Of a stretch of 64,000 bases of DNA, positions 1-8,392 are shown in pieces. The stretch is from Bacteroidota bacterium (GTDB taxonomy: Bacteria > Bacteroidota > Bacteroidia > Palsa-948), in NCBI GenBank assembly GCA_016213405.1, contig JACRAM010000100.1, positions 1-64,000 of the forward strand, read 5' to 3'. Under the pieces are notes generated by a model, which was not told where the DNA came from, did not search any database, and saw only the letters and a program-made list of their open reading frames with translations. How positions within the stretch are numbered: the stretch's first letter is position 1; the number at the start of each line of letters is the position of its first letter. The position numbers and the translations under genes were made by a program.

Positions 1-1
1 C

Positions 2-169
2 TTCTATGATGAGTTCGGCAGCGAAATAAAATCCGTAGAACTTCCCTACAAAGGAACAAAAGCAGAATTGAATCTTTCCACTTCCAACCTCGCATCAGGA
101 ATTTATTCCTACTCACTTGTGGTTGATGGAAAAATTGCGGAGACGAAGAAAATGATTAAGAGCAAGTAA
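2..169 (+). CDS. C-terminal end of a T9SS-sorted protein (partial)
   Basis: This is the last 55 codons of a gene that begins before the window. The reading frame ends at the TAA at 167-169. The translation is beta-rich, contains the run SGIYSYSLVVDGK and ends in basic residues (TKKMIKSK). That is the form of the Bacteroidota type A C-terminal sorting domain that sends proteins through the type IX secretion system. This particular ending is common on tail-fiber-domain surface proteins of the phylum, so that is my guess for the whole protein. The passenger domain lies outside the window and cannot be judged. Confidence 0.7.
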   Translation, partial: FYDEFGSEIKSVELPYKGTKAELNLSTSNLASGIYSYSLVVDGKIAETKKMIKSK

Positions 170-177
170 AGCAAAGC

Positions 178-233
178 AGGTATAAAGGTATAGGGTATAA
201 GGGAAAAAACTTATACCTCTATACCCTATACCC
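178..233. repeat. Inverted repeat between convergent genes, possible bidirectional terminator
   Basis: Two arms built from GGTATA-type steps (178-201 and 210-233) are imperfect reverse complements around an A-rich centre. The element fills the gap between the stop codons of two convergent genes, so it could end transcription from both sides. Its low-complexity, strand-skewed arms resemble the many other inverted elements in this window. Confidence 0.5.
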
Positions 234-246
234 CACTCCCTCCCAT

Positions 247-492
247 TCAGCAATTCTCCTTCGTAAAAATCCCTGCCTTCCATGCTTGATGCACTGCGCC
301 TGTGATGGACTGAACGCCCAACTTCTGACGAATCATTCTCAAATCCCAATCCACAGTGTGGCTGCTCATGCTCACCTTAGCAGCTATCTGTTCTTTGGTG
401 AATTCCATAGCAGCATGTTTGAGCGCTGAAAATTCCCTGCTTGTTAATGGGAGTTTCGCAATTTTTGCGGGCTTCTTTTTTTTCTGTTTCAT
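247..492 (-). CDS. Stand-alone LuxR-type helix-turn-helix protein
   Basis: This 81-residue protein is a basic N-terminal tail (KQKKKKPAK) followed by a single LuxR/GerE DNA-binding domain (about residues 15-77). The LTSRE start, the EQIAAKVSMSSHTVDW recognition-helix region and the RQKLGVQS turn all fit the family consensus. There is no receiver or ligand-binding domain, so it probably depends on a partner or acts constitutively. It is convergent with the preceding gene and divergent from the hypothetical gene at 623. It might regulate that divergent gene, but no operator was identified. Confidence 0.75.
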   Translation of the reverse strand: MKQKKKKPAKIAKLPLTSREFSALKHAAMEFTKEQIAAKVSMSSHTVDWDLRMIRQKLGVQSITGAVHQAWKAGIFTKENC

Positions 493-572
493 AGCGTATA
501 TGGTTTAAAAGTTATGGAACAGAATTACGCAAACCCGTAACACCCGCGCATCTTTTACATACTTTCATAAAT

Positions 573-580
573 TACATTTG
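573..580 (+). promoter_or_regulatory. Promoter -7 element TACATTTG
   Basis: TACATTTG matches the Bacteroidota -7 consensus TAnnTTTG and lies 42 bases before the ATG at 623. I do not see a clear TTG -33 element at the usual spacing. Confidence 0.45.
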
Positions 581-622
581 TGCCTCAATAAATCAATCAT
601 TAATCATTAACCTTTTATCTTC

Positions 623-1381
623 ATGTCAAAAAAAAATCTTCCTAAAATCGTATTGGCGCTCAATACGCGCAAAATGGACACGCCCACATTAGTGAGTTCT
701 GCAAAAGGAATTATACTGACAGGCGACCCTGATGCCACCGCTCCACCCGTACCCGACACCACCCTGCACGCGCAAGCCGATTCCCTGCTGCTCATCCACA
801 CCAAGCGCCAGACCAAACCGCCCACCGCCACGGCTGACCAGGAAACGCAGCAGCGCAATATTGTTGACCGCTCGTATAAAAAAGACGGGCTGTATGTGCA
901 GGGAGTGTGCAATGATGTGGCAGTCGCCAATGGCGATGTTACGGCAGGAGAAGCAGTGGCGCAGCGCATCGGCTATACGCTCAAAAAGCAAGCAACGTTT
1001 AATCCCACTGACTTTGGAGTTACTTCTCACGAACCGGGGCTGGCGGATGTGCAGGCAAAAAAAGCAAAGAAAGGAACTGAGGCGCATCTGTGGAGATACG
1101 GCATTACCCCTGCAAAAGACACTGCGCCCACCGCGTTGAAAACCCTCGTTACGGTGGAAGCGCATATTATTATTCAGAACCTGCCAAGCGGCAGCATCCT
1201 CGGCATTCAGCATGCCAGTGTGTTGCCTGTGAGCCACACTAAAAAAACCAGCGCTGCTGAAACAAAAACCAGTAAAATCGCCACGCAAATCTCCCTGAGC
1301 AAAGCAAAGCATCCTGTGTTCAGCCACCTCAGCGCTGACCCCTACCAGTGGACTAATTTTGTTTATACCGGAATCCTGTAA
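623..1381 (+). CDS. Hypothetical protein of a Bacteroidota surface/structural-type family
   Basis: This 252-residue protein has no signal peptide and no membrane segment. The N-terminal half (about residues 10-110, starting LALNTRKMDTPTLVSSAKG) is helical and Ala/Thr-rich. The C-terminal half (about 125-252) is beta-rich and ends in an aromatic patch (YQWTNFVYTGIL). This arrangement resembles small Bacteroidota proteins whose C-terminal part is sometimes annotated as fibronectin type III-like, with a helical region before it. I recognise the layout but not a named family, and no enzymatic motif is visible. It is preceded by a TACATTTG promoter element and followed by a 21-bp tandem array. Confidence 0.55.
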   Translation: MSKKNLPKIVLALNTRKMDTPTLVSSAKGIILTGDPDATAPPVPDTTLHAQADSLLLIHTKRQTKPPTATADQETQQRNIVDRSYKKDGLYVQGVCNDVAVANGDVTAGEAVAQRIGYTLKKQATFNPTDFGVTSHEPGLADVQAKKAKKGTEAHLWRYGITPAKDTAPTALKTLVTVEAHIIIQNLPSGSILGIQHASVLPVSHTKKTSAAETKTSKIATQISLSKAKHPVFSHLSADPYQWTNFVYTGIL

Positions 1382-1420
1382 TGGTTAAGGGTTGATATTT
1401 GATATTTTTAGAGATTCCCA

Positions 1421-1672
1421 TTACCGCTCGGTAAAGCAGTGTTACCGCTCTGTTTAGCGGTGTTACCGATAGGTAAAGTGGTGTTACGGCTCGGTTAGCG
1501 ATGTTTACCGCTCTGTTTAGCAGTGTTGCCGCTCGGTAAAGCAGTGTTACGGCTCGGTTTAGCGATGTTACCTATAGGTATAGCGATGTTACCACCCTGT
1601 TTAGCGGTGTTGCCGCTCGGTAAAGTGGTGTTACGGCTCTGCTTAGCAACAATACCGATGGGAGTGGCGCTT
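1421..1672. repeat. Tandem array of twelve 21-bp palindromic units
   Basis: Twelve head-to-tail units keep a 21-bp period; units 4 and 5 are 20 and 22 bp. The first unit starts TTACCGCTCGGTAAAGCAG. Each unit centres on a short palindrome: unit 1 has TTACCG-CT-CGGTAA, unit 3 has TTACC-GATA-GGTAA and unit 8 has TACCTATAGGTA. There are no spacers, so it is not a CRISPR array. Both strands remain open in one frame because the period is a multiple of three, which makes artefactual ORFs (1523-1768 plus, 1495-1704 minus). Confidence 0.9.
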
Positions 1673-1730
1673 ACTGCGATGCAAGCAGCCGCTTCGTGGA
1701 ACAAATCCTTAACCTTGCCTGCCGGAATAA

Positions 1731-1759
1731 TTGCCTTTGGCAGAATCTTTGTATGTTTG
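1731..1759 (+). promoter_or_regulatory. Promoter TTG-N18-TATGTTTG for the DUF4197 gene
   Basis: The -33 TTG is at 1731-1733 and the -7 TATGTTTG at 1752-1759. The 18-base spacing is within the 17-23 range of the Bacteroidota sigma factor consensus. The ATG follows 19 bases after the -7 element. Confidence 0.65.
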
Positions 1760-1778
1760 ATAAATTAAAACTAAAAAC

Positions 1779-2534
1779 ATGACAAAGATTTTATTTTTCA
1801 TTGCAGCGGTTTTCTTCCTGTCTACTGTTGCTCCGGCTCAGGACATCAACAAAACACTTAATGACGCGCAAAAGAACGCGCAGAAAGAAATTGACAAATA
1901 CACTAAAAAGAAAAAGAAAAACAAAGCGCTTTCAAATGATGAAGTCATCAGGGGTTTAAAAGAAGCGCTCAATGTAGGAACCAACAATTCCACCGCTTCC
2001 ACATCAAAGATGGATGGGTTTTATAAAAATCCGCTCGTCTTCATTCCGTTTCCTCCGGAAGCGGAAAAAGTGCGGAACACGGTTGTGAATCTGGGCATGC
2101 AAAAGCAGGTGGATGAATTTGTCATGACGCTCAACCGGGCTGCCGAAGAAGCCAGCAAAGAAGCAGCGCCTGTTTTTATGGATGCCATAAAAGCAATGAC
2201 CATTCAGGACGGTTTTGGAATATTGAAAGGGGCTGACAATGCTGCCACAAAATATCTTCAGGATAAAACCACTCCTGAGCTGACTACAAAATTTTCTCCC
2301 ATCATCAAAAGAGCCATTGATAAAGTGGAAGTGACTAAATACTGGAATCCTCTGATTACTACCTACAACAAAATACCTGGTGTTGAAAAGCAGAATCCTA
2401 ATCTTGAGCAGTATGTAACATTAAGAGCAATGGAAGGGCTTTTCAAGTTAATTGCCGGAGAGGAAAAAAAGATTCGCACCGACCCTATAGCGCGAATCAA
2501 TGATATTTTGAAAAAAGTTTTCGGATACAAGTAA
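1779..2534 (+). CDS. DUF4197 domain-containing secreted protein
   Basis: This 251-residue protein has an N-terminal signal peptide (about residues 1-20, ending APAQ), a short Lys-rich linker (KKKKK near residue 45) and then a DUF4197 domain from about residue 50 to the end. Family hallmarks are visible: LSNDEVIRGLKEALNVG, DGFYKNP, IPFPPEAEKV, NRAAEEASKEAAP, GADNAATKYL and the closing LKKVFG. DUF4197 proteins are widespread periplasmic helical proteins of unknown function. The gene has its own promoter just downstream of the 21-bp array and is convergent with the universal stress gene. Confidence 0.9.
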   Translation: MTKILFFIAAVFFLSTVAPAQDINKTLNDAQKNAQKEIDKYTKKKKKNKALSNDEVIRGLKEALNVGTNNSTASTSKMDGFYKNPLVFIPFPPEAEKVRNTVVNLGMQKQVDEFVMTLNRAAEEASKEAAPVFMDAIKAMTIQDGFGILKGADNAATKYLQDKTTPELTTKFSPIIKRAIDKVEVTKYWNPLITTYNKIPGVEKQNPNLEQYVTLRAMEGLFKLIAGEEKKIRTDPIARINDILKKVFGYK

Positions 2535-2552
2535 AAAACAAGCGAACAACGG

Positions 2553-3446
2553 CTAGTTCCTTACAACCTGATGAGCCATTTTGTATTTGCGCATCTGAGG
2601 AATAATGCTAAGAACAGGAATGTCGGAATTATTCACAACTTCCTGGGCAGTTGAGCCAATGAACATGCGTGTGAAATTAGTTTCCTGCTGTGTCATGATG
2701 ATGAGGAGATCTCCCTCCACTTTGTGGGCATAATCAATGATGCACTGCGCCAGCGAATCTTCGCCTTTCACGGTTTTGATAATCTCTGCAGAGCATTCAA
2801 CCCCCTGCTTCTGAATAAAACTTTTTACCTGTTCAAGTTGCCGTGTAAGTTTGTTTACAATAAATTCATCCGTGCTCTGAAGAACTGACACAACACGAAT
2901 GGCAGCTTTAAAAGTTCCCAGATTGGCAAACTCAATTGCCTGTCGGACTTTATCGCGGGTCTCTTTTGTTAAATCAAGCGGCAGAACAATATTTTTGCAC
3001 CCTTCGCGGTGCGCCTTGCCTTTGATGGTAATTACAGGGCACGTTGCCTCGCGAACAACACGCAGTGCATTTGACCCGATGAAAAGTTTCTGAAGTTTTT
3101 TCTTGCTGTTGCATCCCATGATAATCATCAGGGCATCCGTCATATCGGCTACTTCTATTATTTTTTCATAAGTTTTTCCTTTCGCAATCATTGTATCAAC
3201 ATGAACCTTGCTTTTCTTTGCTGTTTCTTCAGCAAGTTTGTCTAATCTTTTCTGAACATCTTTTTTCATGCTGTTCAACTGTTTTGAAGTTGCAATTTTC
3301 AGAAAACCGCCATCTTCCATAACATATAAAAGAAGAATTTCAGCTTTGTATTCTCGTGCGAGATTATAGGACTGACCCAGTGCGATTAAAGATTGTTCCG
3401 AGAAATCTATCGGAACCAGTATCTCATTTTTGATTGACTTTGCCAT
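2553..3446 (-). CDS. Universal stress protein, two UspA domains
   Basis: At 297 residues this is a tandem Usp protein, with domain 1 at about residues 5-145 and domain 2 at about 150-285. Both start with the typical beta strand plus acidic site (ILVPIDFS; NIVLPLDLT). Both carry the family's nucleotide-loop region, GCNSKKKLQKLFIGS in the first and the more degenerate QQETNFTRMFIGS in the second, each followed by a cis-Pro-like strand (CPVITI; IPVLSI). Such proteins are cytoplasmic, often bind ATP and respond to stress. The gene stands alone on its strand. Confidence 0.9.
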   Translation of the reverse strand: MAKSIKNEILVPIDFSEQSLIALGQSYNLAREYKAEILLLYVMEDGGFLKIATSKQLNSMKKDVQKRLDKLAEETAKKSKVHVDTMIAKGKTYEKIIEVADMTDALMIIMGCNSKKKLQKLFIGSNALRVVREATCPVITIKGKAHREGCKNIVLPLDLTKETRDKVRQAIEFANLGTFKAAIRVVSVLQSTDEFIVNKLTRQLEQVKSFIQKQGVECSAEIIKTVKGEDSLAQCIIDYAHKVEGDLLIIMTQQETNFTRMFIGSTAQEVVNNSDIPVLSIIPQMRKYKMAHQVVRN

Positions 3447-3471
3447 AGTGATATAAATGTTTATAGTTTTG
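3440..3471 (+). promoter_or_regulatory. Promoter TTG-N21-TAGTTTTG for the nucleoside phosphorylase
   Basis: The -33 TTG is at 3440-3442 and the -7 TAGTTTTG at 3464-3471, spacing 21. The element ends 41 bases before the GTG start at 3513. The -33 element overlaps the 5' end of the divergent usp gene. Confidence 0.6.
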
Positions 3472-3512
3472 CTGAATTAGATTGAGAAGCGAAAGTAATA
3501 AAAATTTACAAA

Positions 3513-4382
3513 GTGAAAAAAATACCCTCTACCGAGCTTATATTGAACCCTGATGGGAGTATTTATCACCTCCATCTCCACCCTGAGCAGATAGCCAATG
3601 ACATAATGATTGTTGGCGATCAGGGAAGGGTGAAAATGGTGTCGGACCAGTTTGATTTTGTTGAGCATAAGGTTCAGAATCGGGAATTTGTTACGCATAC
3701 GGGAACTTATAATGGTAAAAGAATCAGCGTTATTTCAACGGGAATTGGGACTGACAACATTGATATTTTTATGAACGAAGTTGATGCGCTTGCAAACATT
3801 GATTTAAAAACAAGAACCGTTAAGAAGAAGCAATCCTCGTTCAACATTGTGCGCATTGGCACTTCAGGAGCTTTGCAAAAAGATATCGAAGTGGATTCTT
3901 TCGTAGCTTCAGAATATGGAATGGGTTTGGATGGGTTGCTTCATTATTATGATGCGAAGAAAGTGGATGAAGAAAAAATTTCTTTTTCATTTGCCAAACA
4001 TGCAAAGTGGGACAGGAAACTTTCATTTCCTTACACAGTTAAAGCATCGGAAAAACTTTTAGGAAGAATTGGTGAGGGAATGAAAAAAGGAATCACGGCA
4101 ACCGCTCCTGGTTTTTTTGCTCCTCAGGGAAGAGAACTCAGACTCATCCCTTCAGTCAAAAACCTTGAACGCAAACTTTCTTCCTTCCGATATAAAAATG
4201 ACCGCATTGTAAATTTTGAAATGGAAACATCTGCTTTGTTTGGTTTGTCAAAACTTCTCGGGCATAATGCCTGCACAGTATGCGTGATTGTGGGCAACCG
4301 CATCTCAAGAAAGTTCTCTGAAGATTACCATCCTGCCATGGAATCTCTTATTAAAACTGTTTTGCGGAGATTAACTTCTTAG
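3513..4382 (+). CDS. Nucleoside phosphorylase (uridine/purine type)
   Basis: This 289-residue cytoplasmic enzyme of the PNP/UDP phosphorylase superfamily would cleave nucleosides with phosphate into base and ribose-1-phosphate. Visible signatures are the phosphate-site region GDQGRV (about residue 35), STGIGTDN (about 76), RIGTSGALQ (about 111) and the ribose-binding FEMETSALFGL (about 235). The start is GTG at 3513, chosen because the promoter lies just upstream and the frame opens into a conserved N-terminus. Substrate choice (uridine or purine) cannot be settled by eye. Confidence 0.85.
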   Translation: MKKIPSTELILNPDGSIYHLHLHPEQIANDIMIVGDQGRVKMVSDQFDFVEHKVQNREFVTHTGTYNGKRISVISTGIGTDNIDIFMNEVDALANIDLKTRTVKKKQSSFNIVRIGTSGALQKDIEVDSFVASEYGMGLDGLLHYYDAKKVDEEKISFSFAKHAKWDRKLSFPYTVKASEKLLGRIGEGMKKGITATAPGFFAPQGRELRLIPSVKNLERKLSSFRYKNDRIVNFEMETSALFGLSKLLGHNACTVCVIVGNRISRKFSEDYHPAMESLIKTVLRRLTS

Positions 4383-4454
4383 TGTTAACATCTTTCTCTC
4401 CGAACTTCACCTGCATTTATTTTTTGAGCTGAACTTTGCATCAAACAAATTGAT

Positions 4455-5336
4455 ATGGACAAAAACGAATTGAATGCTTTGCTGAGTTTGCTGGATGACC
4501 CTGATAAAGATGTTTTTCTGCAAGTGAGGGAAAAACTTTTATCTATAGGCAACAACGCAATTCCTGCACTTGAAAATGTATGGGAGCAGTCCTTTGACAC
4601 TACCATGCAAACAAAGATTGAGGAAATCATTCACAACATTCAGTTTAACACCACTGTTCAGGCGCTGAAAGAATGGTCCACTACCCCTGACCAGAATCTT
4701 CTTACTGGAGCACTTCTTATAGCCAAATATCAATATCCGGATCTGGATGAGCAAAAAAATAGAAAAACGATTCAACAGATTCGGCAGGATGTTTGGATTG
4801 AACTTAATGACAAACTTACTGCGCTGGAACAGGTGAAAATCCTGAACCATATTTTATTTGAAGTGCATAATTTCAGCGGCAACACGCAAAACTATCACGC
4901 TCCGCAGAATTCTTATGTTAATAATGTGCTTGAGAGCAAAAAAGGTAATCCGCTTTCTCTTTCACTCGTTTATCTCATTGTTGCGCAGGATTTAAAAATT
5001 CCGATTTATGGTGTGAATCTTCCTGAACATTTTGTTCTCTGTTATAAAGATGTTCACCAGCTGATGACTGTGAAAACAAAACGAGATGCAGAAATGATTG
5101 AACAAGGAATTTTATTTTATATCAATCCATTCAGCCGTGGATCTGTGTTTGGAAAAAAACAATTAGAGATATATCTTAAAAAAATGAATCTTGAGCCTAA
5201 ATCAGAACACTATCAGCCATGTACGAATCTTGAAATGATAAAACGCCTATTGAGAAATCTTGTTTTCTCCTATAAGAAATTGGGATATGCAGAAAAGCAG
5301 GATGAGATACAGAAACTGCTGAATGCGGTCAGTTGA
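4455..5336 (+). CDS. SirB1-like transglutaminase-fold protein
   Basis: The protein has 293 residues. The N-terminal 60 residues look like a HEAT-type helical repeat (SLLDDPDKDVFLQVREKL). The core (about 95-240) matches the SirB1/transglutaminase-like family, with the signatures NPLSLSLVYLIVAQ and PIYGVNLPEHFVLCY. Members are cytoplasmic and of unknown biochemical role; several lack a full catalytic triad and I cannot confirm one here. The last 8 bases overlap the 3' end of the convergent sugar transferase gene. It follows the phosphorylase on the same strand after 72 bases. Confidence 0.8.
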   Translation: MDKNELNALLSLLDDPDKDVFLQVREKLLSIGNNAIPALENVWEQSFDTTMQTKIEEIIHNIQFNTTVQALKEWSTTPDQNLLTGALLIAKYQYPDLDEQKNRKTIQQIRQDVWIELNDKLTALEQVKILNHILFEVHNFSGNTQNYHAPQNSYVNNVLESKKGNPLSLSLVYLIVAQDLKIPIYGVNLPEHFVLCYKDVHQLMTVKTKRDAEMIEQGILFYINPFSRGSVFGKKQLEIYLKKMNLEPKSEHYQPCTNLEMIKRLLRNLVFSYKKLGYAEKQDEIQKLLNAVS

Positions 5337-5916
5337 AAATCTTGGCGATAGTTTTCAAAATTATTTTCAAATCGGCAGCAAAATTTTGTTCTGAAATATA
5401 TTTCAGATTTAGTTTTAGTTTAGCAGGCATGATTTCTTCAATATATAACTCTTCAGGATTCTCTGATCTGGCGATAATCTCATTTTCATTTGAATATTCA
5501 ATCGAAGCATAATCAGTAATTCCCGGCTTAATCGTTAAAACTTTTTTCTGTTCTTCCGTATACATCTCCACGTATTTTCTTACTTCAGGTCTTGGACCGA
5601 CTAGACTCATATCGCCCAGCAGCACATTGAATAATTGCGGTAGTTCGTCAAGTTTATAATTTCGGAGAAAGAAACCAATATTTGTAATTCGTGAATCTTT
5701 TTCACCTACCGTGAGCAACCCTTGTTTGTCGGCATCTTTTTTCATAGTACGAAATTTCATAAGTAAAAAATCAATTCCATTTTTTCCAACTCTTTTTTGA
5801 TAATAGAAAACAGGAAATCCCGAATCAGCAATAATCAGGAGGGCAAACACGAAAAAGAAAGGAAGGAGAATAATAATACCGATAAAGGAAAAGATTATGT
5901 CAAACAATCTTTTCAT
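5329..5916 (-). CDS. Initiating sugar transferase, PglC-like
   Basis: This 195-residue protein of the bacterial sugar transferase family (PF02397) has one N-terminal membrane helix (about residues 5-30). The catalytic core shows YYQKRVGKNG, KFRTMKKDAD, LDELPQLFNVLLGDM and SLVGPRPEV. The short single-helix form is that of PglC-like monotopic phosphoglycosyl transferases, which load a sugar-1-phosphate onto undecaprenyl phosphate to start glycan assembly. Its start overlaps the stop of the aminotransferase upstream by 4 bases, so the two are translationally coupled. It is the last gene of the polysaccharide locus. Confidence 0.92.
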   Translation of the reverse strand: MKRLFDIIFSFIGIIILLPFFFVFALLIIADSGFPVFYYQKRVGKNGIDFLLMKFRTMKKDADKQGLLTVGEKDSRITNIGFFLRNYKLDELPQLFNVLLGDMSLVGPRPEVRKYVEMYTEEQKKVLTIKPGITDYASIEYSNENEIIARSENPEELYIEEIMPAKLKLNLKYISEQNFAADLKIILKTIAKIFN

Positions 5917-7127
5917 CCAATAACTTTTTGGACTGAAGAAATCACAGCGTTTATTACAGTTTGCATTTTCTCATCTGTCAAATCGTAATAAACGGGAAGA
6001 GAAATTTCACGAGAGTAATTGTTATACGCCACAGGGTAATTCTTGATTTTGTAGCCGAGCTTTCTGTAAAAGCGCATCATCGGTACAGGAATGAAATGCA
6101 CGTTTACGGAAACTTCTCGTTTAAAAATTTCTTTTATTATCTCATCGCGCTGTGTTTCCTTTATTCCTTTTACGCGAAGAGGAAAGAGATGGTATGAAGA
6201 TTCCCTGCTGCTGTCTTTTAACACAGGGGTCTGCGCCCATTCATATTTTGAAAATGTCTTTGAATAGGTTTCGCATATTTTTTTTCTCTTTACTAATGTA
6301 TCTGAATCATAAGTGCTGAGTTCAACCAATCCCATCACCGCTGCCATATCGGTCATGTTGCATTTGTAGCCCGCTTCAACAATATCATAACGCCATGAGC
6401 CTTTCTGAGTTTTAGCCAGAGCGTCTTTATTTTGTCCATGGAGAGATTTTATGCATAACTCTTTATAAACTTTTTCGTTGTTAAAAGGTGATGGAAGATT
6501 CAGGCATACTGCACCGCCTTCAGCTGTAATAAGATTTTTCACAGCGTGAAATGAAAAAACAGAAACATCTGTAAGGGATCCTGTTTTTTTTCCTTTGTAA
6601 ACGGCTCCAATTGAATGTGCCGAATCGCTGAGCACAAGAACTCGTTTCAGCTGTTTTTGCTCTTTCGTATTTGTTTTGAATTTTTTTCGGATATCTTTTC
6701 TGCGCACTAATTCATTTATCGCATCATAATCACAAGGCAGTCCGCCAAAATCAACAGGCATGATAACTTTTGTTCTGGAAGTGATAGCTTTTTCAATTTT
6801 TGCTATGGAAATATTAAAGTCATCCGGATTTGTATCAACAAAAACAATTTTCGCCCCACAATGTATGACCACGTTGGCTGTAGCAGAATAAGTATATGCA
6901 GGAACAATTACTTCATCACCTTTTCCAACTCCGTACCAGCGAAGAATCATTTCAAGGCCGGCAGTAGCTGAATTCAAACACAACGTTGACTTGCATCCGC
7001 AGTATTCAGTAATCCTTTTCTCAAATTCTTTTGTTTTCGGTCCTGTTGTAATCCAGCCGGAACGCAGAACTTCTTCGACTGCTTTTACAATTTCATCAGT
7101 TATTTTTGGTGGGGAAAAGGGAATCAT
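5913..7127 (-). CDS. DegT/DnrJ/EryC1 family sugar aminotransferase
   Basis: A 404-residue PLP enzyme that would transfer an amino group to a nucleotide-bound keto sugar. It has the family N-terminus (WITTGPKTKEFE), NSATAGLEM for cofactor phosphate binding, SDSAHSIGA and the Schiff-base lysine at about K197 in FSFHAVKNLITAEGG. A Lys-rich insert at about residues 143-162 (RRKDIRKKF and KEQKQLKR) is longer than in most relatives. It overlaps both neighbours by 4 bases. With the acyltransferase and PglC-like transferase nearby it could supply an acylated amino sugar, as in bacillosamine-type pathways; that is inference. Confidence 0.9.
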   Translation of the reverse strand: MIPFSPPKITDEIVKAVEEVLRSGWITTGPKTKEFEKRITEYCGCKSTLCLNSATAGLEMILRWYGVGKGDEVIVPAYTYSATANVVIHCGAKIVFVDTNPDDFNISIAKIEKAITSRTKVIMPVDFGGLPCDYDAINELVRRKDIRKKFKTNTKEQKQLKRVLVLSDSAHSIGAVYKGKKTGSLTDVSVFSFHAVKNLITAEGGAVCLNLPSPFNNEKVYKELCIKSLHGQNKDALAKTQKGSWRYDIVEAGYKCNMTDMAAVMGLVELSTYDSDTLVKRKKICETYSKTFSKYEWAQTPVLKDSSRESSYHLFPLRVKGIKETQRDEIIKEIFKREVSVNVHFIPVPMMRFYRKLGYKIKNYPVAYNNYSREISLPVYYDLTDEKMQTVINAVISSVQKVIG

Positions 7128-8392
7128 ATCTTTTCTTTTCCCGAAGTTTCATTCGGGGCAGGTTGAGAAAACAAAAGTAAAGAATTAAAGAAAGCGTAGA
7201 AAACAACTCCTGCCTGAGTTTCAAACATGGATTCAGTAAAAAGATTTAAAATTATAATCAAAATAAATATAACATAAACATAATTTTTATTTTTCCATCC
7301 CATGAATAATGGAATTAACAAGGATGAACACAAAGAAATAAATCCGATAATTCCAAGCGCGGTAAAACTTTGTAGAAATTGGTTGTGGGCGTTTAAATCT
7401 TCTTTCAGGGCAAAAGTCATTCCTTGCTTGCTGTATTCATCCGTCAGTGCATCTTTCACATCTCCAGTTCCAGTTCCGATAAAAAAATTTTCAGCTATTA
7501 CAGTTTTGGCTGCATTCCATATTGCAATTCTTGAAGCGGTGCTTTCTTCACTTTTTCTCATGTCAATATTTTCAGAAAAAATATTAAAGATGCTTTTTAC
7601 CCGAATAGTAAATTCGGGAGCGGAAAAATAAAGGGAGACAAAGAGAAGAACCGAGATGATGATACCTACCACTGCAAATTTAATTTTCTTCTCTTTAAAT
7701 ATTAATTGCCAACTGACAAAAGCTCCAAAAAGAAGAAGCGATAATATTCCTGCTTTTGAATTAAAGAACAAAACTAATGCGGCTAAAATAGCAGGAGTAA
7801 AATATTTTTTCAAAAAAGATGCATACTGTTCTTTTTCTTTGAGCAAGTAAATTGCTGTAAGCGCCATCACAAAATACATTGATCTGTAACTGGGATGCAT
7901 CCAGAGCGAAAGGCGGTCTTTTAAAAAAAAATTAATACCGTAATCCCAGGCCCAGATGCCCTTCGATATTGTGTATTGTGTTATGAAATATTGATAGGTG
8001 GCATATCCAATACAAATTGCAGATGCTGTCAAACATCCGTAGATGAATTTTCTGAATACGGATTTCAATTGCTCTTTTTTAAATTTATCAGATGAAAAAT
8101 ATATTAGAGGAAAAACTAATAAAGAAAGTTTTATTTCTAAATCTTTTAATCCATACTCATAATTTTCAGAGTAGAATAATCCGATTACATAAAGCAGATA
8201 AAGAGAAATAAAAAGTAAAAAATAAAAACTGTTTTTATTTTTTCTAAATAGATAAACGAAGTTTCCACTTGCGAGCCAATTGATAAACAGCAATGCAATT
8301 GCAGTGGGAATAATGCCCGGATAAATTGGAAGCAAGAAAGCTAATAATGATGTGAGAAGAAAATGAAAACGTATGTTTAATTCTTTATTCAA
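7124..8392 (-). CDS. O-antigen ligase/polymerase family membrane protein
   Basis: An integral membrane protein with about ten hydrophobic segments and a large periplasmic loop (about residues 250-340) rich in charged residues, the layout of the Wzy_C/O-antigen ligase family. The conserved region near GTGTGDVKDAL and the AHNQFLQ motif are typical. I chose the TTG at 8392, which overlaps the acyltransferase stop by 8 bases as elsewhere in the locus. The first ATG (8446) would force a 62-base overlap and add residues that only reflect the other frame. It either ligates finished chains or polymerises repeats; a second Wzy-like gene lies at 18042. Confidence 0.8.
   Translation of the reverse strand: MNKELNIRFHFLLTSLLAFLLPIYPGIIPTAIALLFINWLASGNFVYLFRKNKNSFYFLLFISLYLLYVIGLFYSENYEYGLKDLEIKLSLLVFPLIYFSSDKFKKEQLKSVFRKFIYGCLTASAICIGYATYQYFITQYTISKGIWAWDYGINFFLKDRLSLWMHPSYRSMYFVMALTAIYLLKEKEQYASFLKKYFTPAILAALVLFFNSKAGILSLLLFGAFVSWQLIFKEKKIKFAVVGIIISVLLFVSLYFSAPEFTIRVKSIFNIFSENIDMRKSEESTASRIAIWNAAKTVIAENFFIGTGTGDVKDALTDEYSKQGMTFALKEDLNAHNQFLQSFTALGIIGFISLCSSLLIPLFMGWKNKNYVYVIFILIIILNLFTESMFETQAGVVFYAFFNSLLLFSQPAPNETSGKEKI

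Noticed and set aside
689-1327. 212-residue minus-strand ORF opposite the gene at 623
   Set aside because: Antisense shadow: Cys/His/Arg-rich composition and no promoter, while the plus-strand gene has a matching promoter element.
1421-1672. CRISPR array
   Set aside because: Units are contiguous with no unique spacers and no cas genes nearby; the same holds for 55240-55449.
1495-1768. Two overlapping ORFs across the first 21-bp array
   Set aside because: Same reason: periodic open frames on both strands, no recognisable protein, and a promoter for the next gene lies inside.
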